The translations under genes and the position numbers were made by a program. The notes beneath the pieces were generated by a model. It was not told the origin of the DNA. It saw nothing but the letters and a program-made list of their open reading frames with translations, and did no database searches. This document shows positions 19,331-29,736 of a DNA stretch of 43,895 bases, one piece after another. The stretch is from Firmicutes bacterium AM31-12AC. GTDB taxonomy: Bacteria > Bacillota > Clostridia > Lachnospirales > Lachnospiraceae. Every line of letters begins with the position of its first letter. Within the stretch, counting starts at the first letter, position 1. The DNA is taken from the NCBI GenBank assembly GCA_003480425.1, contig QUJA01000021.1, positions 1-43,895 of the forward strand, read 5' to 3'.

Positions 19331-21761
19331 TTATTCACCGACCACAAGTCTGTACTGGATGCCCGGAACAGAACCGTCCATTGCAAACCGTATTTCATCT
19401 CCTGTTTTTTCTCCATTCATTTCGGCAATTACTTCCCCGATCGGATTTAACACCTCCAGTTTCGCATTCTCCGCTTTCACACGGATGCAGCCTTCCAGTG
19501 TCTCTGCGTACAGTTTGCCTTTGAACTCCACAGCGGCAAACGGAATCCCCATCAGCTCCGGTCCTTTGCCAAATGTTGTCTCGTCCATACCGGTTGTCCC
19601 CATTGCCGTCAAAATATATTCTGACGCGCCATCCATCTTAATTTCATCTTTTGCGATCAGAGCCAGTGTAATCCTTTCGTTTTCCGCCTCCACACAGATC
19701 TTGTCAGAAAGGGAAATCTCTTCTTCCGGTGCGCCGCTGAAATAGCCGCAGTAAGGTGTGTGGATAGAGAAGCGTGCGTGATCCGGGTCAAAAACGATTT
19801 CTTTTGTGTCTGAAATCAGCCTTCCTTCCACATAGCCGGTATCTTCCGGCAGAATCCCCCACTCTTTCATCGCACTGTCCATGATTTCGGCAAACGTCCG
19901 GTAATCTCCGTTGCCCGATGTCTCTCTGATCCGGTCGAACACAAGTGCTTTTTCTCCAAGATGCACTCCCGGCTGAATCTCTTTCGTGTCTTTCACAGCA
20001 TTTTCCAGACGGTTTTCTTCTTTATAACACCGGAACGCATCCCTGTACTCAGACCATGCATAATATACTCCATGTTCCGCATCTGAGAGATCAGCTCCGT
20101 TTAAGAACCCGGCATTTACCGCTATGTCCGCATTGCCCTGATACTTGTCTCCTCCGTCCAGAAATACATTGCGCATGGACGTGATATACGGGAAAAATGT
20201 AGTCGGCATTGCATGGAAAAGAGGCAGCGTTTTCAGGTCATTCTGTGTGTAGACCACATCCACGCAGTTCTTTGCCACGGATACAAGCCCCTTCAGGAAA
20301 ACAGAGGCCATGAATCCCCACTGACAGATTACTGCCGGATCGTTATATACATCGAAAACATTCAGTATCTCATCTGCCGGCTGGTCATCCCAGTTCTCGG
20401 AGGTATGGTGATTATAAAGGATCAGTCCGTCCCAGTCGTTTAAGCAGGCATATGCTGCCATCTGCACAAACGCCGTGGAATGGAAAGGATGCTCCCCATA
20501 CTCGTTCCACTCGCTGAGCATAAAAGGTTTTCCTTTCACAATCGCCAGTGATCCCAGACTTAAAAGGGTTGTTGCCGCCGATCCCACGCCGGTCTGCATG
20601 GTCAGAGGATTCGTAGAGACATATTCCATGGGCCGGCCACCAGGTATGTATTATTCTCTACCGGAAGGAGAGGATGGTTAAAATAGCTGTTATTCTCCAT
20701 CAGGTCGCCGTCTGTATGCCCATACACATCCGCTGCCCCGGCAATTAAATTGCTGGTAACGACAGGAACTTTTGCCCCGAGGAAATGGATATAGTCTTTC
20801 ATATCCTGATAGAACTTCCGGTTCATATAGATGCCGAACTCCATAAAGTCGGCATATCTTGCCGGTCCTTCCGGTGCATCCCACTCTCCTTCCGGGTCGC
20901 TGACCGGCTGGTAGAAACTGCCTTCAATCCCCCGGACGGTTCCCCGAGCCGGATCTTCTTCCTCCCCCAGTGCGCAGCAACCGTCCTTTGTCCACGCTTC
21001 TTCCAGATGCTCCCGTGTGTGGTACTTCATCAGCAGGAAGTCGTTAAAGCGCTCCTGTACTTCTGCCCGGTAGGGTTTCATCTCTTCCCCTGCATCGTCG
21101 CCCATATTACCCTTGATAGCAGTGTCCTCGTTGTTGATTTGGATTGTCACTACCGCCGGATCATCGATAAGCGCCAGTCCCGTATAGGGATTCACATGGC
21201 AGAGTAGCTCCTTTGCATACTCTTTCTGTAGTTCAATCATCCGCTGGTTGTACAGACAGTACCGTTTGATACAGGAGGGTGCACCGCCCGGATACTCCAT
21301 GCCGTCTCCCTCTTCAAACTTTCTCGCTACAATCAGGTCTATATGGAGATAGATGCCCTTCTCTTTCAGCTTCGCCGCAAAGTAATCGAACCGGTCCAAC
21401 CCATCCGGGTTGAATTTCCTGCTGGTACCGGATGCATAGTCCAGAAGAGGTGCTTCCTTGCAGCTGCTCCAGCTTCCCGGCTCCTCTCCCACAGGGCGTC
21501 CGCCGCATGGAGACGGATGATGTTCACTCCCATGCTGGCGAACCGTTCCGCCATTCTGTCCGCCGTCTCATGATCCGGCGTATTGGAACGCGCCGCCACA
21601 TTGAATCCTAAAAACCGCGCTCTCGTACCATCTTCAAAATAAAGATGCCCCTTTTTCGCTTCGACAAACCCATGTTTTCCCGCAGGCGCATCCAGCAGAT
21701 GAGAGTAATTGAGGACTCCCGTATTCGGTTCTGCCTTGTGTATCCTGATTCGTTGTTTCAT
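19331..21761 (-). CDS. Clan GH-A glycoside hydrolase, GH5/GH42-like (two frameshifts)
   Basis: An enzyme of about 810 residues read in three frames. The N-terminal TIM barrel starts with YFEDGTRARFLGFNVAARSN and MGVNIIRLHAAD. The likely acid/base Glu is in TIQINNED, and the likely nucleophile in FMLSEWNEYGEHPF; a beta-rich C-terminal part follows. These features fit clan GH-A, but I cannot assign the family with certainty. The frame breaks lie near 21484 (LHAADALWE / EEPGSWSSC) and 20630 (NNTYLVAGP / MEYVSTNPL). The start at 21761 follows AGGAGG. It is the first gene of the operon, directly behind the divergent promoter shared with the AraC gene, and has no signal peptide. Confidence 0.75.
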
Positions 21762-21860
21762 TCTGATCTTCCTCCTATCTCTTCCGGCTCCTGCTACCTT
21801 ATCATTTTTCTTGCACAGCAACCTTTCTGATGTCAGACTATCACATGACAATTTATAAAT

Positions 21861-21890
21861 ATTGTAATATTCTTTTAATTATTGTAAAAT
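21861..21890. promoter_or_regulatory. Overlapping divergent promoters of sugar operon and araC-type gene
   Basis: Plus strand: TTGTAA (21862-21867), 17 bases, TAAAAT (21885-21890), leading to the regulator. Minus strand: TTTACA (21883-21888), 16 bases, TACAAT (21861-21866), leading to the hydrolase operon. Each -35 overlaps the opposite -10, so one 30-base piece may serve both directions. ATTGTAA also repeats at exactly 20 bases (21861 and 21881), as AraC-family direct-repeat sites often do. Confidence 0.55.
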
Positions 21891-21926
21891 AGAATATATA
21901 ATTTTAGTTTAAGGAGAGAATGACCT

Positions 21927-23129
21927 ATGGAAACAGATTATCTATCTATGTGTAAGAATTTTTATGCGGCGACAAAAATCCCGGTCACATTACTGAAAGG
22001 CAAATATGCAGTCTATACTTCTTTTAATGATATCACTGGCACATCTCCTGCATACTTCCGTGAGGATCTCTTTCCCATGAGCGATCATAATCCGACCTTT
22101 TGCAGTGATTCTCCGGATATCGGCTACGGACGCCTTTTAATCGAGAATACCGACTATAATCTGATTCTCGGCCCGGTATTCAACGTTCCTGTCACCGAAG
22201 AACTAATTCGCTATTCCTCCAGAGAGAGTGGAGTCTCTTTAGAGAACAGGGAACAGTACGCAAAATTGCTCTATGCAATCCCCCTGCTTGGTCAGGCACA
22301 GTTTGCCAATTATCTGGTATTTCTCCATCAGTGCATCAACCACAAGACTGTCCCCGCAGAACAGCTCTTTCTGGAAAATGACAAGCTCACACTGGAGCGC
22401 TTTAACCAACAGACGGATCAAATGGTAGAAGATAAGGAAGAAGGAAATGTTCATAACACCTACTATTTTGAACTGGAATTGTATCAGATAATCAAGAATG
22501 GGAATACAGACGCCCTGAAGAAATTTCTCTCTGCCACCCGTGCTCCCCTCAAGGAAGGGAAGATGGCAGGCGCACCCTTGCGGCATGCCAAAAACCTCTT
22601 TATCAGCGCTGTAGTAAAAGCCGGTATCATGGGTGCAATCCCGGGCGGTGTGGATATCGAAAAAACATACCAGCTCATAGACTATTACATTCAAGAGTGT
22701 GAACAGCTGCGCACAATTGAGAAAATCAATCAGCTCCAGTATGTCATGCTTCTGGATTTCTGTCAGCGTGCCGAAGAAACACGCATCCCGGAAGGTATCT
22801 CCCCGGATGTCTATCAATGTATGACCTATATCCGGAACCACACAAATGAGCCTATCTCTGTAGAAGCTGCCGCCGCTCATACAGGGCGCAGTGCCTCTTA
22901 TATGATGAAACACTTTAAAGGTGAACTCGGCATCCGGATGGGCGCTTACATTATGCGCTGCAAGCTGGAAGAAGCAAAAAGTCTTCTGACCTACAGCGAA
23001 AAAAGTCTGGCTGAAATCAGCAGCTATCTCTGCTTTTCCAGCCAGTCCTATTTTCAGAATGTATTCAAAAAGCAATACGGTGTCACACCGCTCCAATACC
23101 GGAAACAGACAAAAGGACGGTCAAACTGA
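21927..23129 (+). CDS. AraC-family transcriptional regulator of the sugar locus
   Basis: A 400-residue regulator. The last ~100 residues form the AraC double helix-turn-helix: ISVEAAAAHTGRSASYMMKHFK for the first helix pair and SLAEISSYLCFSSQSYFQNVFKKQYGVTPLQYR for the second, ending with the family signature. The long N-terminal part (~290 residues) is probably the ligand-sensing region; I cannot name its fold. AGGAG lies before the ATG. It is the only gene on the plus strand within the sugar locus, divergent from the operon that starts at 21761 and convergent with the GH3 gene at 23121 (the ends overlap by 9 bases). The natural inference is local activation by an imported glycoside or its product. 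Confidence 0.9.
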   Translation: METDYLSMCKNFYAATKIPVTLLKGKYAVYTSFNDITGTSPAYFREDLFPMSDHNPTFCSDSPDIGYGRLLIENTDYNLILGPVFNVPVTEELIRYSSRESGVSLENREQYAKLLYAIPLLGQAQFANYLVFLHQCINHKTVPAEQLFLENDKLTLERFNQQTDQMVEDKEEGNVHNTYYFELELYQIIKNGNTDALKKFLSATRAPLKEGKMAGAPLRHAKNLFISAVVKAGIMGAIPGGVDIEKTYQLIDYYIQECEQLRTIEKINQLQYVMLLDFCQRAEETRIPEGISPDVYQCMTYIRNHTNEPISVEAAAAHTGRSASYMMKHFKGELGIRMGAYIMRCKLEEAKSLLTYSEKSLAEISSYLCFSSQSYFQNVFKKQYGVTPLQYRKQTKGRSN

Positions 23130-25545
23130 AGCGCCTGCGAGTTCCACAGCCATCCGGCAGATCCGGATGGCATTTTTTATCAATTCCTCTCTTGTAATAT
23201 GACCGTTCTTGAGAGCTGCCGTAAGGTTATCAATTTCCTGCTGGCTTCCCGGCATAAAAAGATCATTTCCTGCGAGAGCCACCTTGTATGCCTCGGGTGC
23301 AGGATATTTCGCATCAGCACTTAATATATCAGAGGATGTTACCCAGTCTGTCATTACAATGCCGTCAAATTCAAATTCACAGCGGAGCACATCCTCAAGA
23401 AGTTCTCTATGCTCAGAGGTATGCTTCCCGTTTAACAGATTATAAGATGTCATCAGGCTTTAGGCTGTGCCAGACGAACACAGATTTCAAACCCTTTTAG
23501 ATAGATTTCCCTCAGCGCACGTTCACTGACTATACTGTTATTGTTATACCGATTTGTCTCCTGATTATTCGCCGCAAAATGCTTGATGGTAACCCCACAT
23601 CCGGGATGGCTCTGCACCCCTTTCGTAAGTGCTGCCGCGAATACGCCGCTTATCAGCGGGTCTTCTGAAAAATATTCATAATTCCTGCCGCATCGTATGG
23701 ACCGATGGATGTTAAGAGCTGGAGCCAGCCACAGATGAATGCCAAACCGCTCCATTTCGCTTCCTACGATATCCCCGCAGCGTTCTGCAAGCAATGGATT
23801 CCAGCTTTGGGCGATCGCGGTGCCGATGGGAATTGCCGTCGCATACTGCTCAAAGATCTCACTGTCCTCTCCGGGCTGCGGAATCATGCTGTTCATATAT
23901 GCGCGCTCATCCTCGGTCAGAAGATTCTGCATTGTCTCCGGCATTGTACTCCCCAGACTATGTATTCCATTCTCATCCCGGAAGCACTTTTGAGAAAGCC
24001 GCAGTCCTGCCGGTCCGTCTGCCATAACGATCACGGGGATTTCTCCCACTTTTGCCGTCTCGCCTGCCGCGCCTGCAACCGACATAGAAGCATTACCGAT
24101 GATGCCTGTCACTCCGCCTCCTGCAACGAAAGCACCCACATTCAGGCTAATCAGTTCTTCATCGGAAAATCCCTCCATCTCCGGCATTGGCTCATCTTTA
24201 TGCTCATAGACTACTTTCACTATATCCACGCTGGAAATATCTGCTTCCAAAGATTGTATCTTTTTTCCTACTCTGTCCTTTCTCTTTCTTTCCGGCTTCC
24301 AGTCTGTGAAATCCGGTTTTCCAAAACAGTTTTTTACTGATTTTATAACCAAAGTTTCCGGTACTGATATGACACCGCAGACTTCCGTATCTCTGCTGCT
24401 GTTTCCCATTCGGAGGGTATATTCCCCTTGTTCCAGAATCCATGCCGCCTGTTCTTCGTCGTAAGATGCCAGATCCGTCAGTAAGAATGAAAGTTCAACT
24501 GTCTGTTTCTCCCCCGGTTTTAATTCTTCTGTCTTTTTCCATGAAGCCAGAGTCTGATAAGGCTGATCCAGCTTTCCTTCCGGCACAGAAACGTATAACT
24601 GTACGACCTCTTTTCCACAGAAATCACCTATATTCACCACTTCTGCACCTATTTCGGCAGTCATTTTATCCAGTTTCAGACCCTTAAAACGGACTTCAAA
24701 ATTTGTATAGGAGACACCGTATCCAAACGGAAACAGTACCTCTTTATCCACACTGTCAAAATATCGGTATCCCACATAAATTCCTTCCTGATACCGGGTA
24801 TCATCCTGTTCTCCAAATGACGCAAAATCCGGATAATCCTTCCATTTTGTCCAGGTAGTCGTCAATTTGCCGGAGGGATATGTTTTCCCAAGAACAAGAT
24901 CCGCAAGAGCGCTTCCTGTCTGCACTCCAAGCTGCGACAGAATCAGGATATTCTCCACTTCCATGACAGGTGAAAGATCTACCGGACCTCCTACATTCAG
25001 AACCAGCATAAACCTTCTGTACTGCCGTTTCAGCTCAAGGATTGTCCGTCTCTCGCTTTCTGTCAGGAAAATATCGCCTTCCCTCGCTTCCCTGTCATTT
25101 CCCTCTCCTGATATCCTTGCAAGGACATAAATGGCTGTCTCACCTTTTACATTCAGTGGCAGATCATATTCCGGCTCCGGCATGACAGCTCCCATCCTTC
25201 GATTACGGGATGTGTATGATGCTCCTGCGCCCTTCTTCGGATTTCTTCTGTAAAACCAGCCTGCGCTTTGTCATATATTTCGTCATAGGCATCAAGCCAG
25301 TCTCTGGAAACAATTTCAAACCCAGCTTTCTGAAATCCATCCTCTACTATCTCAAAGAATCGGGAATTCACCTCTCCGGAACCGGTTCCTCCTTTTACTG
25401 TCTTACGCACACCGTTACCATACAGTGCAATCTTTCCCGGCTTACCAAGGGGGAAATCGCCGTTCTTCTTGAGAAGTACTGTACACTCAGGAAGAAGCGG
25501 CCGCAGTATATCCAGATGCTCCTGTTCGTATTTCTGAAGTTCCAT
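23121..25545 (-). CDS. Glycoside hydrolase family 3, second reverse-order enzyme (two frameshifts)
   Basis: An enzyme of about 810 residues with swapped GH3 order. The sandwich domain comes first (ECTVLLKKNGDFPL, GGTGSGEVN, LNVGGPVDL), then Fn3 (FPFGYGVSYTNFEV, KEVVQLYVS), then the catalytic barrel (MADGPAGLRL, CGRNYEYFSEDPL, TIKHFAANNQE, with nucleophile Asp in GIVMTDWVTS). Frame breaks occur near 25194 (HPVIEG / MGAVMPEPEYDL) and 23455 (ICVRLAQPKA / MTSYNLLNG), each explained by one missing base. GGAGAG precedes the ATG. It has its own promoter-like sequence and is separated from the main operon by the AraC gene, so it may be a separate transcript. No signal peptide. Confidence 0.87.
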
Positions 25546-25633
25546 AAAGCATGCTCTCCTTTCTGCAAAAGTTCATTTACTGCAGATATTTTATCAAAAG
25601 TGCTTTGGGGAATCTTTCAAAATAGTGGATAGA

Positions 25634-25661
25634 ATTGTAAATTAATATCTATAAAAGTCAA
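25634..25661 (-). promoter_or_regulatory. Promoter of the upstream GH3 gene
   Basis: Minus strand TTGACT (25656-25661), 16 bases, TACAAT (25634-25639), about 90 bases before the GH3 start. The -10 is embedded in ATTAATTTACAAT, the same motif seen before the transporter gene. Apart from this I see nothing in 25546-25751. Confidence 0.55.
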
Positions 25662-25751
25662 AATTTTACTTTTTGTGTGGAAAAGCAAATCCATGCGGAA
25701 TTTTACTTTTATAAGAAGTATTCTGCAATATCTTTTATATTACAGAAAATA

Positions 25752-25916
25752 CTATTTAGTAAAAACAAGCTTTAGTGTACCCGGGACCAAAAATTCCCTG
25801 CACCTGCCTGTATTCTTTACATGAACCGTTTCCACCTGCCCATTGATCTCCACATGTGCAATAAACCGATTGGGACGGTCTATGAAACGACCCTCTGTGA
25901 TATGTTCGTACTTCAT
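25752..25916 (-). pseudogene. sfsA: sfsA 5' fragment (truncated)
   Basis: The open frame begins MKYEHITEGRFIDRPNRFI and continues through HVEINGQVETVHVKNTGRCRE, the N-terminal OB-like part of SfsA (sugar fermentation stimulation protein). After about 50 residues the match ends and the frame stops with LVFTK. Full SfsA is about 230 residues, so roughly three quarters is gone. It lies downstream of the S8 protease on the same strand and directly at the right edge of the GC-rich sugar locus, which suggests that arrival or rearrangement of that locus cut it. An alternative start at 25979 would add an unrelated 21-residue lead. Confidence 0.75.
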
Positions 25917-26008
25917 TTTTTCTGCTTGACCACGCTTTCTATTTTTTCTTTGTTCCTCTTTACACACTGTATATGCCATAGCATGTTTTCCTTATATCTA
26001 CAACATTC

Positions 26009-27763
26009 TCACTTTGGGAAACTATTCTCCAGGCAAAGTGCCCCATACCCCACCTGATTATTCGGATACTTCCAAACTCCCGGCAGTTCCTTTGCACCTT
26101 TTCTTAAATATGCCTTCACCTTCTCTCCATACAAATACGGATCATTGCCTTTTATAATTCCCCATTCCATCAGCAGGGCTGCGCTTCCTGTCACAAATGG
26201 AGTCGCAAATGAGGTCCCTGATACTTCTTCATATCCGCCTCCTGCTCTCACAGTCGTCACCTTGACTCCCGGTGCCACTAAATCTGGTTTAAATGCCGCT
26301 GTTCCTTCCCATCGCTCCAACGCTCCTCGACCGGAAAAATCTGCATATGTGAGGGTCAACGCATCATATGCTCCAACTGTTATTACTCTCTCTGCAGTAG
26401 ATGGAATTGTAATGGTATCTGAGCTATTTGGAAATAAAAAAGCTGTTCCTATATTCAATGTACTCTGACTTGGCAGCCACATCTGATATTCTCCCGATAC
26501 AATTTTCTTTGGTGTCAGAACAATCCGCCACACCCCTGCATCTATATATGTTTGCTTTGGCAAAAAATCAAGATAGATTTCCTGTCGCACACTATAAGGA
26601 TTTGGTTCTCCGTAATATAATAAAATTTCCGTATTTCCAACCGTAAAACGTTGGGTACCTAAGATTGATGAAACAGGTCCGACACTCACCCCTGATGGAT
26701 TGACCAATGATATTTCTATTTCGTCCACATAAGATTTCCATATCTGTACATTCAATGTCCGTTCTCTTATCTGAACTCCAAGTTGTATTTCTTCTTCTCG
26801 ATTCTCTGTCATTTTTCCCTCAGTATGTCCAGCTGTCGTCCCCTCATTTCCTGCCCCAACACAAATTACTGTTTTCCAGACATTTGATATCTCATCTAAA
26901 AACCTCTCTAGCAAAGATGTTCCATCATGAGAACCATAAGTATTTCCAAAGCTAATGTTAATAGCAACCGGCATTTGATATTCAATCGCTTTTCGTACTG
27001 CGTAATCTACTCCCTGCATTAATTCGCTCGTTCTGGGAAATCCATCTTCACTTGTATTTCTCATCTTCACAACAATCAGCTCACTCTCCGGTGCCACACC
27101 AGCTAATGCCCCACCGCTTGCTCTTCCATTTCCCGCTGCAATACCAGCCACTGCTGTTCCATGTCCTGATATATCCTGCGTTGCCACAATTGACTGTCTG
27201 TTTATAATACTTTGTTGGTTTAAGGCATCGTTAATCTGTTCTCTGGTATATTCCACTCCGATCACATATCCTTCCGGCGGTCTTTCTCCCTTTCTTGGAA
27301 TCAATGACTGATCCCACATTGTCCGAATCCTTGTCGTTCCATCTGCATTTTGAAAATCTGGATTTGCATAATCGATTCCAGAATCTATCACTGCTATCAC
27401 CACGCCTTGTCCATATAAAGAAAGACGAGTGCTCTGTACCTCTTGGATACAGGACACTCGTCTCCCATTCGCCACTTGAAAAAATAATCGTTTTGGCTTT
27501 TCTACATAATTCACTTCGGTAATCTGCGACAATCGTTCTATCAATGATTCTTTGATCGTAATAATTGCATATCCATTTATTAACTCCACAACAGTACTGG
27601 CAAACTTACGGACTCGCTCAAGACTTCCTGTATATTGCACAATTAAAGTCCATTCTTTGTCGGCAAAATCATATCCTACATCAAGATTCGATGAGTTTTC
27701 TCGCTCTGTTTCGGTTGCATCCAATGCAAGATTTAATAAATTCTCGAGTTTTTGACTCGTCAT
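26009..27763 (-). CDS. Subtilisin-like serine protease (S8, Csp-like)
   Basis: A 584-residue S8 peptidase with all three catalytic residues: Asp127 in VIAVIDSGIDY, His201 in DISGHGTAVAGIAAGNG and Ser517 in VSGTSFATP. The ~95-residue N-terminal part resembles a prodomain, and a long insert (about 325-445) between the oxyanion Asn (GAGNEG) and the Ser region fits the jelly-roll insert of the Csp proteases of Clostridia, which act on the germination protease SleC. There is no signal peptide, as in Csp proteins. A Csp-type role is inference; many Lachnospiraceae carry several such proteases. It stands alone between the sfsA fragment and the VWA gene. Confidence 0.88.
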   Translation of the reverse strand: MTSQKLENLLNLALDATETERENSSNLDVGYDFADKEWTLIVQYTGSLERVRKFASTVVELINGYAIITIKESLIERLSQITEVNYVEKPKRLFFQVANGRRVSCIQEVQSTRLSLYGQGVVIAVIDSGIDYANPDFQNADGTTRIRTMWDQSLIPRKGERPPEGYVIGVEYTREQINDALNQQSIINRQSIVATQDISGHGTAVAGIAAGNGRASGGALAGVAPESELIVVKMRNTSEDGFPRTSELMQGVDYAVRKAIEYQMPVAINISFGNTYGSHDGTSLLERFLDEISNVWKTVICVGAGNEGTTAGHTEGKMTENREEEIQLGVQIRERTLNVQIWKSYVDEIEISLVNPSGVSVGPVSSILGTQRFTVGNTEILLYYGEPNPYSVRQEIYLDFLPKQTYIDAGVWRIVLTPKKIVSGEYQMWLPSQSTLNIGTAFLFPNSSDTITIPSTAERVITVGAYDALTLTYADFSGRGALERWEGTAAFKPDLVAPGVKVTTVRAGGGYEEVSGTSFATPFVTGSAALLMEWGIIKGNDPYLYGEKVKAYLRKGAKELPGVWKYPNNQVGYGALCLENSFPK

Positions 27764-27873
27764 GATAAATTGCTCCGATTACTTTTCTATTATTTTCTAT
27801 ATTTATTCTGTAATTTACAATTTATTCCGTCAATCCCAACAGCCAGTCTCTTGCATTGACCCTAAAAGCATAT

Positions 27874-27902
27874 AAAAAGAACCGGGAATTACACCCGATT
27901 CT
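27874..27902 (-). terminator. Terminator after VWA gene
   Basis: Minus-strand stem AGAATCGGG / CCCGGTTCT (one G-T pair) followed by TTTTTAT. Its first arm overlaps the last codons of the VWA gene. Confidence 0.7.
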
Positions 27903-29637
27903 CAATAACTTGCTGCAGTATACATCCCACTGCATCTGAAAATTCGCTGATATTTTGAATCTTCACCAAATCGTGGCCGAATATTTTTCCGGCCACTGCT
28001 CCTCCACACTCGCTTCCCATGAAGATTCCTATAACCTGCATTCCTTTTCTCCTCAATGCCTGCACTTCTTTTGTCGTATCCTGAATAGCAACTAAATCTG
28101 TATATTCGTTGTTTTTGTAAAATGCGCCTTCCCCTGCATCCTGGTCATCTTGCGGACTTGCATCCGTAAGTACAAGCAATATTTTTTTCGACTTTTCACT
28201 TTTTTCTGCCAGATGTCCTGCTGCCCGAAATGCCAGCCCATCTCTGTTGTTTCCTGCTGCTACATATCGAAAAATTTCGTCTTCTTTTTGATTTTCTTCA
28301 TAGCTTTTAAAAATCCGCATCACTGTGTATCCCCGAATACTGCAATATGAATAAATCTGTGCCGGAATCTTGCACATTTCCAAACTTCTCGCCAGAATAT
28401 ACGCCTGTGCTGCGATTTTTTCCTGCATCGGTTTACGCGACGAAGAAGCATCTATCATAATATCCACGGAGAATCCCGGTATCTCTACTTCTTCCTTCTT
28501 CTCAAATACTCTCGGGTTATCCAGATAGATGGCTTTCCATACTTTTGAGGGGCAGATTTTCCCATGGGTTGCCATCGTCGGAAATGTTTCATCTTGTGTT
28601 TCCAGACATATTTTCAACTTTTCCGTCAATCTACGGATGCTGTTTCGATAAACTACACTATTTTCCTCAAAATACTTTTTATTCTTTTCGTATTGCTTCT
28701 CAGAATCCATCTGAAATTCTACTATCTCTCGGTTTTCTCTTCTACTTTTCCACGAATCTTCCCTGACTGAAGCAGCTGCCATCTTTCCCTTTGTAAAAAG
28801 CAAATGACTGTTTTTATGATTTCCAACACATAAAATCTTCTCTACCTGTTCTTGCTGCCGCTCTGTGTATATACTTTTCCCAAAACAGCTTTCTACATAT
28901 CTCCCTGCATCCTCTGCATCACCATGAAAAGTAAATTGGACAAGGTAATGTTTTGCCTTCTCCATCGTACCTGCTTTTCCTTCTACATCCACATTCGCAT
29001 CCTCATAATTCTTAGCTCTCACGTAAGTAGCACTTACCTTTCCAACCGAGTGAAATGCCCCAACTACTTTTTGTAGAAAATATGTCCCCTCTTTTTTTGA
29101 AACCAATGCCGGTTTATAAGTAAAATATGCCCAGAAAATTTCCTCTGTGCGTTTCAATATCTGTTCTGTCGTCATCTCTTCTGTAAAAGAGAATGCATGT
29201 AAAATCTTGGCATCCTCTTCATTTAATCCAGCATCCATGCCAAGTATCTCTCTGCAATGTCCATTTCGTATTTGCTCGATCTTGGAATATTCTTTATTTT
29301 TTCGATAACGATTCAAATTTTCCTGTGCATACTCCCTCCGAAGCTCCGTCAAAGCTGAACGTAAGTTTTTTTCCTTTTGATACAATGCATTCTCAAGTCC
29401 GATCCACAACAAGCCCTCATACAATTCTTGTTCTTTTCCGGCAAGCATATTAAAAAATGCATCTATTTTTTCCTGATCGAACCACTTATAAGTCAAACCG
29501 ATTATCATATTCAGATACATATCTGCTCTTCCATCTGGTGAAAATGCCAGATAAAGCGGTTTCAGTTCATAATTTTCCGCTGCTGTCCATATGAAATTTC
29601 GTGCACGTTTCGCTTCTCTGATATCCTGCTCTTCCAT
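27889..29637 (-). CDS. VWA (CoxE-like) domain protein paired with MoxR ATPase
   Basis: A protein of about 582 residues. The C-terminal third is a von Willebrand factor A domain with a metal-site motif DASSS in FSVDIMIDASSSRKP and the later LLVLTDASPQDD Asp; the N-terminal two thirds is helical and poorly conserved. VWA proteins next to a MoxR AAA+ ATPase form a chaperone-like pair thought to help activate or assemble partner proteins; the client is unknown. The start at 29637 (second of two ATGs) is favoured by GAGG six bases upstream. It follows the MoxR gene with a 100-base gap that holds a hairpin. Confidence 0.82.
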   Translation of the reverse strand: MEEQDIREAKRARNFIWTAAENYELKPLYLAFSPDGRADMYLNMIIGLTYKWFDQEKIDAFFNMLAGKEQELYEGLLWIGLENALYQKEKNLRSALTELRREYAQENLNRYRKNKEYSKIEQIRNGHCREILGMDAGLNEEDAKILHAFSFTEEMTTEQILKRTEEIFWAYFTYKPALVSKKEGTYFLQKVVGAFHSVGKVSATYVRAKNYEDANVDVEGKAGTMEKAKHYLVQFTFHGDAEDAGRYVESCFGKSIYTERQQEQVEKILCVGNHKNSHLLFTKGKMAAASVREDSWKSRRENREIVEFQMDSEKQYEKNKKYFEENSVVYRNSIRRLTEKLKICLETQDETFPTMATHGKICPSKVWKAIYLDNPRVFEKKEEVEIPGFSVDIMIDASSSRKPMQEKIAAQAYILARSLEMCKIPAQIYSYCSIRGYTVMRIFKSYEENQKEDEIFRYVAAGNNRDGLAFRAAGHLAEKSEKSKKILLVLTDASPQDDQDAGEGAFYKNNEYTDLVAIQDTTKEVQALRRKGMQVIGIFMGSECGGAVAGKIFGHDLVKIQNISEFSDAVGCILQQVIENRV

Positions 29638-29701
29638 CATTGTCCTCTTTTTTCTTCCACTCAAAAAATCTGCGGAATCTTTTGTCGTATACATAGCAAC
29701 A

Positions 29702-29731
29702 AAAGCCTTGCAACTGACGTCACAAGGCTTT
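29702..29731 (-). terminator. Hairpin between MoxR and VWA genes
   Basis: Stem AAAGCCTTG / CAAGGCTTT with a 12-base loop and no good T-run. It may cause partial termination or protect RNA ends, so that MoxR and VWA are made in unequal amounts. Confidence 0.45.
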
Positions 29732-29736
29732 CTAAA

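Noticed and set aside
27810..27830. Further ATTTACAAT-type operator upstream of the S8 protease
   Set aside because: A single short AT-rich match without the 20-base repeat; expected by chance in this sequence.
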